Shown here piece by piece: positions 8,465-16,871 of a DNA stretch of 64,000 nt. The position numbers and the translations under genes are program-made. How positions within the stretch are numbered: the stretch's first letter is position 1; every line of letters begins with the position of its first letter. The notes under the pieces were generated by a model. That model had not been told where the DNA came from. It made no database searches and worked only from the letters and a program-made list of their open reading frames with translations. Origin of the DNA: Atopobiaceae bacterium UBA1367 (GTDB taxonomy: Bacteria; Actinomycetota; Coriobacteriia; Coriobacteriales; Atopobiaceae); contig DBRN01000008.1 in NCBI GenBank assembly GCA_002305995.1, positions 1-64,000 on the forward strand, given 5' to 3'.

Positions 8465-8520
8465 ACCCGCCATGCCTCTCCCGGCGCAAGCCGGTGACGC
8501 AAACTCTGGCGGGTGTTCTT
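8465..8520 (+). ncRNA. Candidate abiF-type structured RNA / leader hairpin
   Basis: An 8-bp outer stem (8465-8472 with 8507-8514) encloses a stable inner hairpin with a GCAA tetraloop (8481-8485 with 8490-8494). A T-rich run (8515-8522) follows directly, as in an independent terminated transcript. It lies 15-70 bp before the Abi gene. A structured RNA motif called abiF RNA has been reported upstream of AbiF-type genes; this element matches in position and general shape. Covariance evidence is not available here. Confidence 0.5.
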
Positions 8521-8534
8521 TTGAGGAGAGCGTC

Positions 8535-9542
8535 GTGAAGTACACAAAGCCTTGGCTTTCATATGATGAGCAGGCAGACTATCTCAAGAGTCAGGGCCTG
8601 GAATTCGAGAGAGATTTTCTTATCGCCCACCTTGTTGACGTGGGGTATTATCGCCTAAGTGGGTATTGGTACATCTTCAAATACCAATCCAAGCAGAGCG
8701 AGGACGGCAAACGAGACGAGTACTTTGAGAAGGGGACCTCTTTCGAACGTGTCTGGGACCTCTATGTCTTCGACCGCCAGCTTAGACTTCTCGTCCTTGA
8801 CGCTATCGAGCGTGTAGAGATCTACATGCACACTCAGCTCGCGTATCTCCTAGCTGAGAAGTCTGGCCCCTTCGGCTTCCTTGATAAGGCAGCGTTGCCA
8901 AACATGAACCAGCAAACATATGGACGTTTCATATCACGATGCTTTAGTGCTCACGACCGCTCAAGGACACTGTATATAAAACATTTCAAGGACAAGTACG
9001 GCGACGCACATGGCCTGCCACCCTACTGGACCCTCGTCAATATCATGGACTTCGGCATGATGTTGACGCTTTTCAAAGGTTCCCCGGATAAGGTCAAGAG
9101 CTCCATCGCACAAGCACTTGAGATTCCTGGAACGGTACTCGAGTCCTGGTTGCTCATGCTCAACACCGTGCGCAACATCTGCGCACACCACGACCGACTA
9201 TGGAACCGGCGCTTGGGCAATAAGCCAAAAATTCCGCGCGCCCATAAGTACCCCGACTGGCATGTGCCCTATGAGGTTTCCAACAGCACCACGTTCGGCC
9301 TGCTGACCATACTCAGCTACCTACTTGAGCGAATAGCTCCAGACACGTCATGGCACGGGAAAGTTGTGCGCTTGCTGCATGGACGGAGCGGGGAAGACTT
9401 GCAGTATATGGGCTTTATGGATGGTTGGCAGGAATGCCCGCTCTGGAAGCCCTGTCTGGTAGATGGGCGGTTGGCAGAGCTCGAAAGCCATGCCGGCATC
9501 CTCACGCAAGTCAAGCAGGGGCACTCAGAGAGACATTGTTGA
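8535..9542 (+). CDS. Abi family (AbiD/AbiF-like) HEPN protein
   Basis: A 335-residue Abi_2-family protein related to abortive-infection proteins AbiD/AbiF. N-terminal YTKPWLSYDEQADYLKSQGL and HLVDVGYYRLSGYWY are the family's hallmark motifs. The RNICAH motif gives the R-x4-H pair (R213, H218) of HEPN ribonucleases, so RNA cleavage in response to phage is the likely role. GTG at 8535 is chosen for the GAGGAGAG site; upstream in-frame codons overlap the structured RNA. Base composition is lower in GC than the neighbours, consistent with horizontal transfer. Confidence 0.88.
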   Translation: MKYTKPWLSYDEQADYLKSQGLEFERDFLIAHLVDVGYYRLSGYWYIFKYQSKQSEDGKRDEYFEKGTSFERVWDLYVFDRQLRLLVLDAIERVEIYMHTQLAYLLAEKSGPFGFLDKAALPNMNQQTYGRFISRCFSAHDRSRTLYIKHFKDKYGDAHGLPPYWTLVNIMDFGMMLTLFKGSPDKVKSSIAQALEIPGTVLESWLLMLNTVRNICAHHDRLWNRRLGNKPKIPRAHKYPDWHVPYEVSNSTTFGLLTILSYLLERIAPDTSWHGKVVRLLHGRSGEDLQYMGFMDGWQECPLWKPCLVDGRLAELESHAGILTQVKQGHSERHC

Positions 9543-9622
9543 GTACCTAGCGCGCTGCTGTCATGTTCGCTCCCGTATGATATCCCCCACCGCAGCGCAC
9601 CCCAAGCCGAAGGGAAAGCACC

Positions 9623-10290
9623 ATGGCGTTCGACTTCAAGAAGGAATACAGGAGTTCTACCTGCCGCCCAAGAAGCCGGGCATCGTCACGGTGCCGCCGA
9701 TGAGCTACCTGGCAGTGCGCGGGCACGGCGACCCCAACGCCGAGGGCGGCGAGTACCGCCTAGCTATCGAGCTGCTCTACGGCGTTGCCTACACCATCAA
9801 GATGTCCAAGAGGAGCGACCATCGCATCGACGGCTACTTCGACTTCGTCGTGCCGCCCCTGGAGGGCCTCTGGTGGCAGGAGGGGGCGCACGGCGTTGAC
9901 TATGCTCGCAAGGAGGACTTCGACTGGGTCTCCCTCATCCGTCTGCCCGACTTCGTGACGGCAGACGAGGTGGCGTGGGCGAAGGCCGAGGCGGCCGCCA
10001 AGAAGGGACGCGACTTTGGCAAGGTGGGTTTTTTCGCCTACGATGAGGGCCTCTGCGTGCAGTGCCTGCACGTGGGACCCTACGACGACGAGCCCACGAC
10101 CGTCGAGGCCATGCACGCGTACATGGAGGCCCAGGGTTACGCGCTCGACATCGCCGACGAACGCCACCACCACGAGATCTACCTGAGCGATGCCCGCAGG
10201 GTGGCGCCCGAGAGGCTCAGGACCGTCGTGCGCCACCCGATCAAGATCACACAGGAGGACGGAGGCACCGTGCCTTCATCCCACGCATAA
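9623..10290 (+). pseudogene. GyrI-like small-molecule-binding protein, frameshifted near 9650
   Basis: The natural start is the ATG at 9623 (after GAAGGGAAAG), reading MAFDFKKEY. One base is missing at about 9650 (TACAGGAG where TACAAGGAG is expected), so the rest of the protein (EFYLPPKKPGIVTVPPMSYL onward) continues in another frame to 10290. Restoring one A gives a normal protein of about 222 residues of the GyrI-like/effector-binding family. No credible start exists in the downstream frame. Either a recent inactivating deletion or a sequencing error. Confidence 0.75.
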
Positions 10291-10296
10291 GGCCCG

Positions 10297-10704
10297 CTAC
10301 TTCCACTCCAGGGTCCAGCTGGGCTTGCCCGCGAGGGAGGAGAAGGTCGCCCGCGCGTCCGTGAGGTACAGCACGGCAGTGTTGCCGTCGTTCTCGTCAT
10401 ACATCTTGCGGAGCGCCGGATAGGCATCCAGCATGTGCCTCTTGGCTTCCACGCGGTCATCATTCACGAGCGTGCCGCTCACGCGCAGCCAGTCGGCGCC
10501 CTTGCAGGCGTCCAGCTCGACCTTAGGATTGGCCTCGATCTGGGCGAAGACCTTCTTGGACCTGCCGGTCTGGATATAGAGCCTGCCCTCGAAGATCTCC
10601 GCCGTGCCGAACGGGCGCACGTGGGGCTGGTCGCCCTCGACGGTGGCCAGATGATACGTGCCAGCCTTCTTGAGGAAATCGCACACGTCCTGAAGCTCTG
10701 CCAT
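10297..10704 (-). CDS. Pyridoxamine 5'-phosphate oxidase-family flavoprotein
   Basis: A 135-residue split-barrel protein of the PNPOx-like family, probably FMN- or F420-binding rather than a true pyridoxamine oxidase. It shows the usual pattern GTYHLATVEGDQPHVRPFG and LYIQTGRSKKVFAQI, then VSGTL. The start follows AAGGAGCAGTC. It stands alone, convergent with the broken GyrI-like gene. Substrate unknown. Confidence 0.88.
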   Translation of the reverse strand: MAELQDVCDFLKKAGTYHLATVEGDQPHVRPFGTAEIFEGRLYIQTGRSKKVFAQIEANPKVELDACKGADWLRVSGTLVNDDRVEAKRHMLDAYPALRKMYDENDGNTAVLYLTDARATFSSLAGKPSWTLEWK

Positions 10705-10778
10705 GACTGCTCCTTCTGTTGGGGTGGTCAGGTCTGCATGGGCTCATGCTACCCCTTCCGGGGACCTAGCGCGAAGGG

Positions 10779-10804
10779 GACGCCCTGCCACCGGCAGGCA
10801 TGCA
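10779..10804. repeat. Hairpin mini-repeat, copy 1
   Basis: A 26-bp sequence with a CCTGCC-ACC-GGCAGG hairpin. It recurs at 13038-13063 with one base change in the right stem arm. Both copies are intergenic. Confidence 0.5.
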
Positions 10805-11111
10805 AGAGACGCGGCGGTTGGCTGGCCCTCGAACATGTCCGTAACGGCGCTCGCCGCCTCCGTCTGATACGTCTGTGCCTTGATCGTGTCGAACGTGCCA
10901 GGCACAAGCTTGTCGAGAGTGCGGTCGCAATAGAGGGAGAGTGCCGCCAGCCTGGAGATACGCCAACCACCGAGGGCTCAGAGAGGTTGGGGGCTCTCTC
11001 TCCGCTGCATCCGAGGGCCCGTCCGATTGCCCTTGCAGACCAGAGGACACGCGCCCCTTCGCCGTCACGAAGAAGGGACGTAGGGCCATCACGAACAAAG
11101 AAGGTTGAACG
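10805..11111. other. Intergenic, no gene recognised
   Basis: About 300 bp without a reading frame I can support, between the mini-repeat and the rhodanese remnant. It looks like decayed sequence. Confidence 0.5.
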
Positions 11112-11246
11112 ATGGGCTTCTGGAGCCTGTTCAGAGGAGCAGACACCAACGAGGGCGTCAAAACATGAAAGGTCACCCCGGGCGCCATCCTCCTGGATGT
11201 CCGCACCGCTGACGAATACCGGCAGGGACGCATACAGGGCACGTGG
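11112..11246 (+). pseudogene. Rhodanese-domain protein remnant
   Basis: Reading from ATG 11112 gives MGFWSLFRGADTNEGVKT, then an in-frame TGA at 11166, then KVTPGAILLDVRTADEYRQG, the N-terminal half of a rhodanese domain up to the DVRxxDEY motif. The frame then loses similarity before the catalytic cysteine loop. A normal gene of this type has Trp where the TGA now stands, so this is a nonsense mutation plus 3' truncation. Confidence 0.75.
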
Positions 11247-11328
11247 TTTGCGGCTGCTCCCGCAAGAAGAGAGCCTCTCCGCATGTGCGAAGAAGCTCGT
11301 CTGCCTCAGCCCTTGCGGGCTGCGTTTC

Positions 11329-11676
11329 TCACGAATACAGGATCAGTGCGATGAACTTGAGGGGCACGTCGCCGATGTTCTTGAGGGAGTGCTTCTCGCC
11401 ATCGCTGCAGATGGTCGTGTCGCCGGGGCCGACCTGCACGATGGTGCCGTTGTCATCGTACTCGCCGGTGCCCTCGAGGAAGTAGAAGATCTCGTTGTCG
11501 CCCTCATGCGCATGCTCGCCGATACTGTTGCCCGGCTCGATGATCATGAGGTTGAACAGGCGGCCCTTGCCATAGAGTTCGTCGACGCTCTCGAGGATCT
11601 TGTGCTGCTCGGTCTCGCCCTTGCCGCCGCGGATGCAGCGAAACTCGATGGCCTGGTCTTCCTTCCTGCGGATCAT
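11329..11676 (-). CDS. Cupin-domain protein
   Basis: A 115-residue single-domain cupin. The metal-binding motif 1 appears as GEHAHEGDNEIFYFLEG and motif 2 as PGDTTICSDGEKHSLKN. ATG 11676 is chosen for AGAGAGGAACGAG just upstream. It lies 45 bp downstream of the Fe-dependent alcohol dehydrogenase stop on the same strand, so the two may be co-transcribed. Substrate unknown; many such small cupins are sugar or carboxylate isomerases or regulators. Confidence 0.85.
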   Translation of the reverse strand: MIRRKEDQAIEFRCIRGGKGETEQHKILESVDELYGKGRLFNLMIIEPGNSIGEHAHEGDNEIFYFLEGTGEYDDNGTIVQVGPGDTTICSDGEKHSLKNIGDVPLKFIALILYS

Positions 11677-11721
11677 GCTCGTTCCTCTCTCTTGTGGTCG
11701 TGCTTCACCATTCATTCGCCC

Positions 11722-12819
11722 CTACGCGAATAGGGACCGCAGAATCTCGTGAATGTCGCCTGTGGTGACGTCGGCGCGCGTGTTCTTGACCGAGCCGTTG
11801 TCCTCCCAGCGGGGGAGGGCTGCCACGATCTCGTCCTCGCTCAGACGGATGTCGAAGTCGGGCAGGCAGCTCTCGGCGAGCGCGATGTAGGACTCCTCGT
11901 CCATGCCGATCTCGTCGTAGAACGCGTCGGAATAGGCGATGTCGTAGGCACCCACGCGAATGAGCATCGCGGGCATGAAGACGGCGCACGCGAAGCCGTG
12001 TGGCACGTGGTAATTCTCGGTGAGATAGTAGCCCACGTTGTGCGGGAAGCAGGTGCCCGTGGTGTTGATGGCGAGCCCGCCCAGGATGGAGGCGTCGTAG
12101 AGCTGGGTGCGCTGCTCGTCAGTGAGCCCTTTGTCGGCCACGGCCGCCGCGAGAGGGCCACGGGCGAGGCGGATGGCGCGTGTCGCGAAGGCGCGGGAGA
12201 TCTCGTCGGCCTTGCGACTGAAGTAGCTCTCGGTCGCGTGGGCGAGCACGTCGACGCCGCAGGACAGCGTGACGGCAGGCGGGCAGGTGCGCGTGTGGCG
12301 GCTGTCGCCGAAGGCCACAGTCGCGTAGAGACGGTCGTCATGGATGCTGTGCTTGCGCGCGGCAGCGTCGGTGAGGACGGAGACCTTTGTGACCTCGCTG
12401 CCTGTGCCAGCCGTGGTGCCGACGAGCACGATGGGCAGCGGGCTTTGCTCCCACGCGAAGGAGTAGAAGGTCGCCTCGTCGAGAGTGGGGTTGGCAGCGA
12501 AGACCGAGACGGCCTTGGCGGCGTCGAGGGAGGAGCCCCCTCCGATGCCGAGGACGAATCGCGCACCCCTCTCAGCGGCGAGCCTGCCGGCCTCGATGCA
12601 GGAGGCGACGGATGGGTTCTCGATGACGCCGTCCCAGACGAAGCTGTCGATGCCGACGGCGGCGAGCGCATCCTCCACGTCGGCCAGGGCACCGCTGGCC
12701 TTGGCAGCGTGTTTGTCGGTGATCAAGACGCAGCTGGTCCCCAGGGCGCGCAGCGCGTCCTGGTGTCGGACGATGCAGCCCGTTCCGGTAAAGAGGCGGG
12801 TCGGCATGAAGTAGGTCAT
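11722..12819 (-). CDS. Iron-containing alcohol dehydrogenase
   Basis: A 365-residue group III metal-dependent dehydrogenase. It has the NAD(P)-binding GIGGGSSLDAAKA motif, the TTAGTGSEVTK signature, and metal ligands in the DVLAHATES segment and the FPHNVGYYL...VPHG segment. It would reduce an aldehyde or ketone, probably as a fermentative redox sink. ATG 12819 follows AAAGGAGCTGCC. Substrate is uncertain (alcohol, lactaldehyde, 4-hydroxybutyrate-type). Confidence 0.93.
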   Translation of the reverse strand: MTYFMPTRLFTGTGCIVRHQDALRALGTSCVLITDKHAAKASGALADVEDALAAVGIDSFVWDGVIENPSVASCIEAGRLAAERGARFVLGIGGGSSLDAAKAVSVFAANPTLDEATFYSFAWEQSPLPIVLVGTTAGTGSEVTKVSVLTDAAARKHSIHDDRLYATVAFGDSRHTRTCPPAVTLSCGVDVLAHATESYFSRKADEISRAFATRAIRLARGPLAAAVADKGLTDEQRTQLYDASILGGLAINTTGTCFPHNVGYYLTENYHVPHGFACAVFMPAMLIRVGAYDIAYSDAFYDEIGMDEESYIALAESCLPDFDIRLSEDEIVAALPRWEDNGSVKNTRADVTTGDIHEILRSLFA

Positions 12820-13130
12820 CTTGGCAGCTCCTTTCGATGCAGAGCCTGCATCATCATAGCACCGGCGAAAGGACCGGAAGAAGGCCCGTTAGGGGCAAGT
12901 CGGCATTGCGGTGATGTTGGCTGCCCCTCCTGGGTGAGGTCCGATGCGGCCCCAAAGCGCACGTCGGCTCGCATGCCCTCGACGGAGAAGGTGAGGGAGA
13001 CCTTTCTTTTGGGCAAAACCAACAGAAAGGTTATGCCGACGCCCTGCCACCGACAGGCATGCATCGGGCCGACTCCCGTTCTGCACAGCCCGCGCGCTCA
13101 TGGGAGCCCAGGAGCTCCTGACCAGCAAGC
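12820..13130. other. Intergenic with repeat and possible gene remnant
   Basis: No intact gene. A minus-strand stretch around 12890-13000 (EGMRADVRFGAASDLT) reads like a protein fragment, but I cannot identify it. The hairpin mini-repeat copy at 13038-13063 lies here. Confidence 0.4.
13038..13063. repeat. Hairpin mini-repeat, copy 2
   Basis: Second copy of the 26-bp repeat at 10779-10804, with one base change in the right stem arm. Confidence 0.5.
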
Positions 13131-13696
13131 CTACACGCCGCCGGGTCTGCCGTACTTCTCCTTGAGGCGCGCAAAGCCTCTGGCACAGCGGACGAGCGCG
13201 TATACGTCCCAAGCAAGCAACAGGGCGTAGATGACATACAGCACGATGTCCCCCACATCCATGGGGCCGCCAAGGAACACGCGCGCCACCATCAGCGGAA
13301 TCGTCGCGAGCAGCAGGATGGAGAGGGGCAGCATCCTGCGGCGGAAGATGCGTTGCGCCAACGCCAGCTTGGACTCGTTGTCGCTGTAAAGCTCCTGGTC
13401 GTCCGCACGTGTGCCTCTGCGGCCTTCTTGCGGAAGTAGCTGAACTGCATGCAGTCCAGCACGTGCTCCCAACCGTAGTCAGCATACATCTCGATACGTC
13501 GTTCGCGCTCCTGCCTCCCCGCAGGCGTGAAGTCGGTCTCGTAGACGAAGCTCTCCGGCTGGCATGCTGCAAAGCGATAGACGTAGGGATAGGCGCTCAC
13601 GAGCTTCCATCCCTGTTGGTGACGCTCCTGCAAATAGGCCTGCTCTTCCTCGTATTCCGAGAGAAAGAAGGCACGGAGCTCAGTCCTCATCCCCAT
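13131..13696 (-). pseudogene. DUF2812 membrane protein, frameshifted near 13405
   Basis: The start at 13696 lies inside the end of the PadR gene, as expected for a PadR/DUF2812 pair. The N-terminal half (LRAFFLSEYEEEQAYLQE to MQFSYFRKKAAEAHV) ends in one frame. The C-terminal half with two membrane helices (DDQELYSDNESK onward) continues in another frame to 13131. One missing base at about 13400-13410 explains it. Repaired length would be about 188 residues, equal to the intact homologue at 5699. Confidence 0.75.
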
Positions 13697-14012
13697 GGTG
13701 TTCCTTCCCTTGCGCGTTCTCGTACAGCCTTTTGATGCGGGCAAGCTCCAAGTCGAGAACCTCGCGGCCTTCTGGCGTGATCTCGTACAGCTTGCGCTTC
13801 TCCTCCTCCGCGACGAAGCGGATGAGGCCGTCCTTTTCCATCTTGGAGAGGGTGCCGTACATCGTTCCTGCGGATATCAGCACCTCTTTGCCGGTCATCC
13901 TGCTGACCTTCTGCGTGATGCTGTAGCCATGCATGCGCTCGCGCAGGCAGAACAGGATGTAGAATCCCGTTTCCGTCATGGGTGCGTAGATGCGCCTGAT
14001 GCGCTCTTCCAC
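13680..14012 (-). CDS. PadR-family transcriptional regulator
   Basis: A 110-residue PadR winged-helix protein: TETGFYILFCLRERMHGYSI, SAGTMYGTLSKMEKDGLI and a C-terminal helix. GTG at 14012 is chosen because GGAGGTG lies 6-12 bp upstream and homology begins there. It follows the CAAX-protease gene by 11 bp and overlaps the broken DUF2812 gene, forming a three-gene operon. Its operator is probably the palindrome in the operon promoter at 14954-14974. Confidence 0.9.
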   Translation of the reverse strand: MEERIRRIYAPMTETGFYILFCLRERMHGYSITQKVSRMTGKEVLISAGTMYGTLSKMEKDGLIRFVAEEEKRKLYEITPEGREVLDLELARIKRLYENAQGKEHHGDED

Positions 14013-14023
14013 GGAAGCACCTC

Positions 14024-14896
14024 CTACATGGACGCAGCCACGCACAGGGCGCCTGTCACGGCCAGGGCCACGCTGCAGAGCCCGCCGATCAGCCAGCGCC
14101 GTCCCTTGTGCCCCTCTGGATCGACGAGCCTCGCCGCAAGCACCAGCAGGACGGGGGCCAGCGAGCTGATGATGCAGTAGCTGCCAATGAGCTGGAGGGC
14201 AGGGATGGACTGGACGGCGTCCAAGGAGCCCCCCACGTCACCACTCATCGAACCAACCACCACGCTGTAGAGGTTGTACAGGAAGTGCGTCAGCATGGGC
14301 AGGGCAAGATTGTTCCTCTTGATCATCAGGTAGCTGAGCATGCCACCTAGGATGGCCGTGGACAGGAACTTGAGGACGCTCACATGAAAGAGCCCGAAGA
14401 AGGCGCCCATGATGAGAACGACCAGCCACTCACTCTTGAGCGAGCGCAGATGCGAGAGGATCGTACCGCGATAGAGGGCCTCCTCGCATATCGCAGGCAG
14501 CACCGCGATGACCAGCACCATGACTGGGAGACTCTGCCCGACATAGAGGAAGTCACCGATGGCCGTGAACTCCCCAAAGAACTGCGGCAGCAGAACCATG
14601 GAGATGCCGTTGGCAAGCATGGCGAGCATCATTGTCGCTGCGGCGAAGACCAACCCACCGAACGCCTCGCGCAGCGAGAGTGCCTGCAGGGGAAACACCT
14701 CACGCAGCGGCGTCTTGTGGCCGAGCGCAACGCCCACGGCGAGCGCAAGGCAGAGCAACTCCGTGAGAACAAGTCCCGCCCATCCCCACATCACCTGCAT
14801 GGCGGTGCATGCCGTAACCATCAGCACAAGCACGACCGCCTCGAGCGCGAAGGCCATCCAGGGTCGCCACGCTTCTTGGTTTGAAAGCTTAACCAT
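14024..14896 (-). CDS. CPBP-family intramembrane metalloprotease (CAAX/ABI)
   Basis: A 290-residue polytopic membrane protein with about eight hydrophobic segments. The glutamate motif EEALYRG (about residues 138-144) and the downstream GLFHVS histidine motif are the CPBP/Abi protease signature. In Gram-positive bacteria such proteins often give self-immunity to bacteriocins or process membrane peptides. It is the first gene of a PadR-regulated operon with a strong sigma-70-type promoter. Confidence 0.9.
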   Translation of the reverse strand: MVKLSNQEAWRPWMAFALEAVVLVLMVTACTAMQVMWGWAGLVLTELLCLALAVGVALGHKTPLREVFPLQALSLREAFGGLVFAAATMMLAMLANGISMVLLPQFFGEFTAIGDFLYVGQSLPVMVLVIAVLPAICEEALYRGTILSHLRSLKSEWLVVLIMGAFFGLFHVSVLKFLSTAILGGMLSYLMIKRNNLALPMLTHFLYNLYSVVVGSMSGDVGGSLDAVQSIPALQLIGSYCIISSLAPVLLVLAARLVDPEGHKGRRWLIGGLCSVALAVTGALCVAASM

Positions 14897-14930
14897 CTTC
14901 GCTCCTCCTACTACCTATCACTGCAATGCA

Positions 14931-14979
14931 TCGAACTTCGATATATGGCTTTATACATCGAGACTCGATGTATGTCAAA
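14931..14979 (-). promoter_or_regulatory. Promoter with PadR operators in spacer
   Basis: On the minus strand TTGACA (14974-14979) and TATAAA (14951-14956) are separated by exactly 17 bp. A perfect 21-bp palindrome (14954-14974) fills the spacer. A second shorter palindrome with the same ATCGA core (14931-14943) lies 27 bp downstream, centre to centre. This is a textbook repressor architecture for the PadR gene of the same operon. Confidence 0.85.
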
Positions 14980-15004
14980 TGATTTCGCCCGTACGTGACG
15001 ACCC

Positions 15005-15595
15005 TCAATGCCACATGCCGCCCGTATCCACCACGTGCAGGAGCGAGGCGTTGAGAAGGGCCAGGGCCACGACTGCGACAAGCAGCCAGACGACGGCCGC
15101 CAGGCCCTTCGGGTGCTTGTCGGCAAGTGCTCCGTAGAGACTGTCCACGCCCCGGAGCTGGATGAGCCCCATCACGCCAAAGGTCAGCGATGCACGCAGG
15201 CACACCAGCCCGTCGGGTGACGCCAGGAAGTCCCATCCGGGGATGCGATAGTCCCAGGTGCGGACGCCCATGACGTGGAGCATCACCAAGCCCGAAGCGT
15301 ATTCCAGCAGGGTGCAGAGCATGGCGGATCCCACCAGCTGCGACAGGGGGTGGTGCCGCCGCCCCAACCCCAAGGCAAGCTCGATGAATATCGCCCCCAC
15401 GGCATAGATGGTCAGGAAGGGGATCCCCAGACCGCCGTGTCCCAGGTCAATCCCATCGCCATTGAGCGGACCACAGATGAAGACCTCGTAGACCCATCCG
15501 ACAAGGCCACCCATGACAAACGCGAACGCCACCTGCGTCACAGCCACACTCCACGTCGCAGGCCCGCTGTCGCGGACGTTGTCTCCGTCTCCCAT
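15005..15595 (-). CDS. Putative ABC-transporter type IV (CmpB-like) membrane protein
   Basis: A 196-residue protein with about five membrane segments. FAFVMGGLVGWVYEVFICG near the N terminus and the central LLEYASGLVMLHVMGVRTWDYR are hallmarks of the ABC_trans_CmpB / DUF1113 family. Its role is unknown and there is no ATPase nearby on this strand. ATG 15595 is preferred over the upstream start because AAGGA precedes it. Confidence 0.8.
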   Translation of the reverse strand: MGDGDNVRDSGPATWSVAVTQVAFAFVMGGLVGWVYEVFICGPLNGDGIDLGHGGLGIPFLTIYAVGAIFIELALGLGRRHHPLSQLVGSAMLCTLLEYASGLVMLHVMGVRTWDYRIPGWDFLASPDGLVCLRASLTFGVMGLIQLRGVDSLYGALADKHPKGLAAVVWLLVAVVALALLNASLLHVVDTGGMWH

Positions 15596-15747
15596 GGTGT
15601 CCTTAGCCCTAGTTCGCACCTGTTATCCTGTCTCAGATTACACGAAGCAGTCCGGTCGCTTCGGTGGGTCATGATGTGATGCGGGAACATGTCCTACAGC
15701 ACTATGAAACGTCCAAGCAGCCTTGAGCACTTCACAAGGAGATGCCT

Positions 15748-15990
15748 ATGGGAGCAGCAGAGACGCTTGCGAGCCTCTTCCAAGCCGAGAACGACAGGGA
15801 CTGGGAAACCTACCGAACCTTCCTGCATGAAGATGTAGTCTGGCACCTGCATGCCGAGCACGAGCGGGTGATCCATGCAGATGTCGCACGCGATCGTGGT
15901 CTCTGTGGCTGCATGCCGAGCACGGGCGGGGGACCCTCCCATGCGATTCGTACGGAACGGCTCGGGACAGCGGGCGCCGATGCGCGTACA
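15748..15990 (+). pseudogene. SnoaL/NTF2-like protein fragment
   Basis: ATG 15748 follows AAGGAGATGCCT and encodes MGAAETLASLFQAENDRDWETY and VVWHLH, the N-terminal helix and strand of a SnoaL-like fold. Similarity stops after about 40 residues. The rest contains a 22-bp near-identical direct repeat (15847-15868 and 15909-15930, one mismatch), a sign of rearrangement next to the AraC gene. Confidence 0.55.
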
Positions 15991-16012
15991 GTCCTTGTCG
16001 AGGAGGTGGGAG

Positions 16013-16855
16013 ATGGGCATCATGGAGGACTTCAACCAGACGGTGGACCACATCGACGCGAGCTTGGGCGCGAGCGCGGATGATGGGGAGATACGCCGCC
16101 TCTCGGGATACTCCCGCGCGATGTTCAGCAGGGTCTTCTCCATCTTCACGGGGATGACGCTGTCGGAGTACATCCGCGGACGCAGGCTCACAGAAGCCGC
16201 GTTCGACCTGCGCTCGTCCGAGGAGCGGGTCATCGACGTGGCATTGCGCTACGGCTTCGGTTCGCCGGACTCGTTCGCCGCAGCATTCAAGGAGTTCCAT
16301 GGCCGCACCCCCTCCGAAGTCAGGGACGGAATGCCCTTTCGGGTCATGTCCAAACTACGGCTGGCGCTCAGCGTCAGGGGAGGAGAAGAGATGAAGGTCA
16401 GCATCCAGAAAAAGCCCGGCTTTACGGTGGCAGGGCTCATGCGGGAGGCCATCGAGAGCCCGAAGTGCCCGGCCACTTGGGACGCGCTCTATAAGAGTTG
16501 GGACGAGGAGAAGCTCTCCGCACTCGGAACCGGCCAAAGCTATGGCATGTGCCTCGACATCGAGGGGCCGGGAACAATCAACTACCTGGCAGGGTACGAT
16601 GTGTCGGACGGTGTTGCGGCACGGGAGCTGGGACTTGACGTCTTCGAGGTTCCCGAGAACGAGTATACGATCGTCACGCTCGAAGGCCCGATCCCCGCAT
16701 GCATCCACCGGGGATGGAGGTACATGATGGAGTCGTTCCTCCCCGAGCATGGGTATCGACACTCTGGTGCGCCGGACTTCGAGGTATACGGCCCCGGAAA
16801 CATGTATGCAGACGACTACCGGATGGAACTGTGGGTGCCTATCGAGAAGGCGTAG
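16013..16855 (+). CDS. AraC-family regulator with GyrI-like effector domain
   Basis: A 280-residue protein. Residues about 5-105 form the AraC double HTH (RLSGYSRAMFSRVFSIFTGMTL; YGFGSPDSFAAAFKEFHGRTP). Residues about 125-280 form a GyrI-like/SOUL-type effector-binding domain, as in Rob and BmrR, which binds drugs or peptides. ATG 16013 follows AGGAGGTGGGAG. The preceding gene is a truncated SnoaL-like fragment, so the original operon partner may be lost. Confidence 0.88.
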   Translation: MGIMEDFNQTVDHIDASLGASADDGEIRRLSGYSRAMFSRVFSIFTGMTLSEYIRGRRLTEAAFDLRSSEERVIDVALRYGFGSPDSFAAAFKEFHGRTPSEVRDGMPFRVMSKLRLALSVRGGEEMKVSIQKKPGFTVAGLMREAIESPKCPATWDALYKSWDEEKLSALGTGQSYGMCLDIEGPGTINYLAGYDVSDGVAARELGLDVFEVPENEYTIVTLEGPIPACIHRGWRYMMESFLPEHGYRHSGAPDFEVYGPGNMYADDYRMELWVPIEKA

Positions 16856-16871
16856 GACGCGAGGCGTGCCG

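Noticed and set aside
9463..9622. Upstream extension of the GyrI-like frame as real N terminus
   Set aside because: No ribosome site, overlaps the Abi gene, and the natural N terminus MAFDFKKEY is present in another frame.
11749..13230. 493-residue plus-strand ORF
   Set aside because: Shadow of the Fe-dependent alcohol dehydrogenase; composition is biased and no domain is visible.
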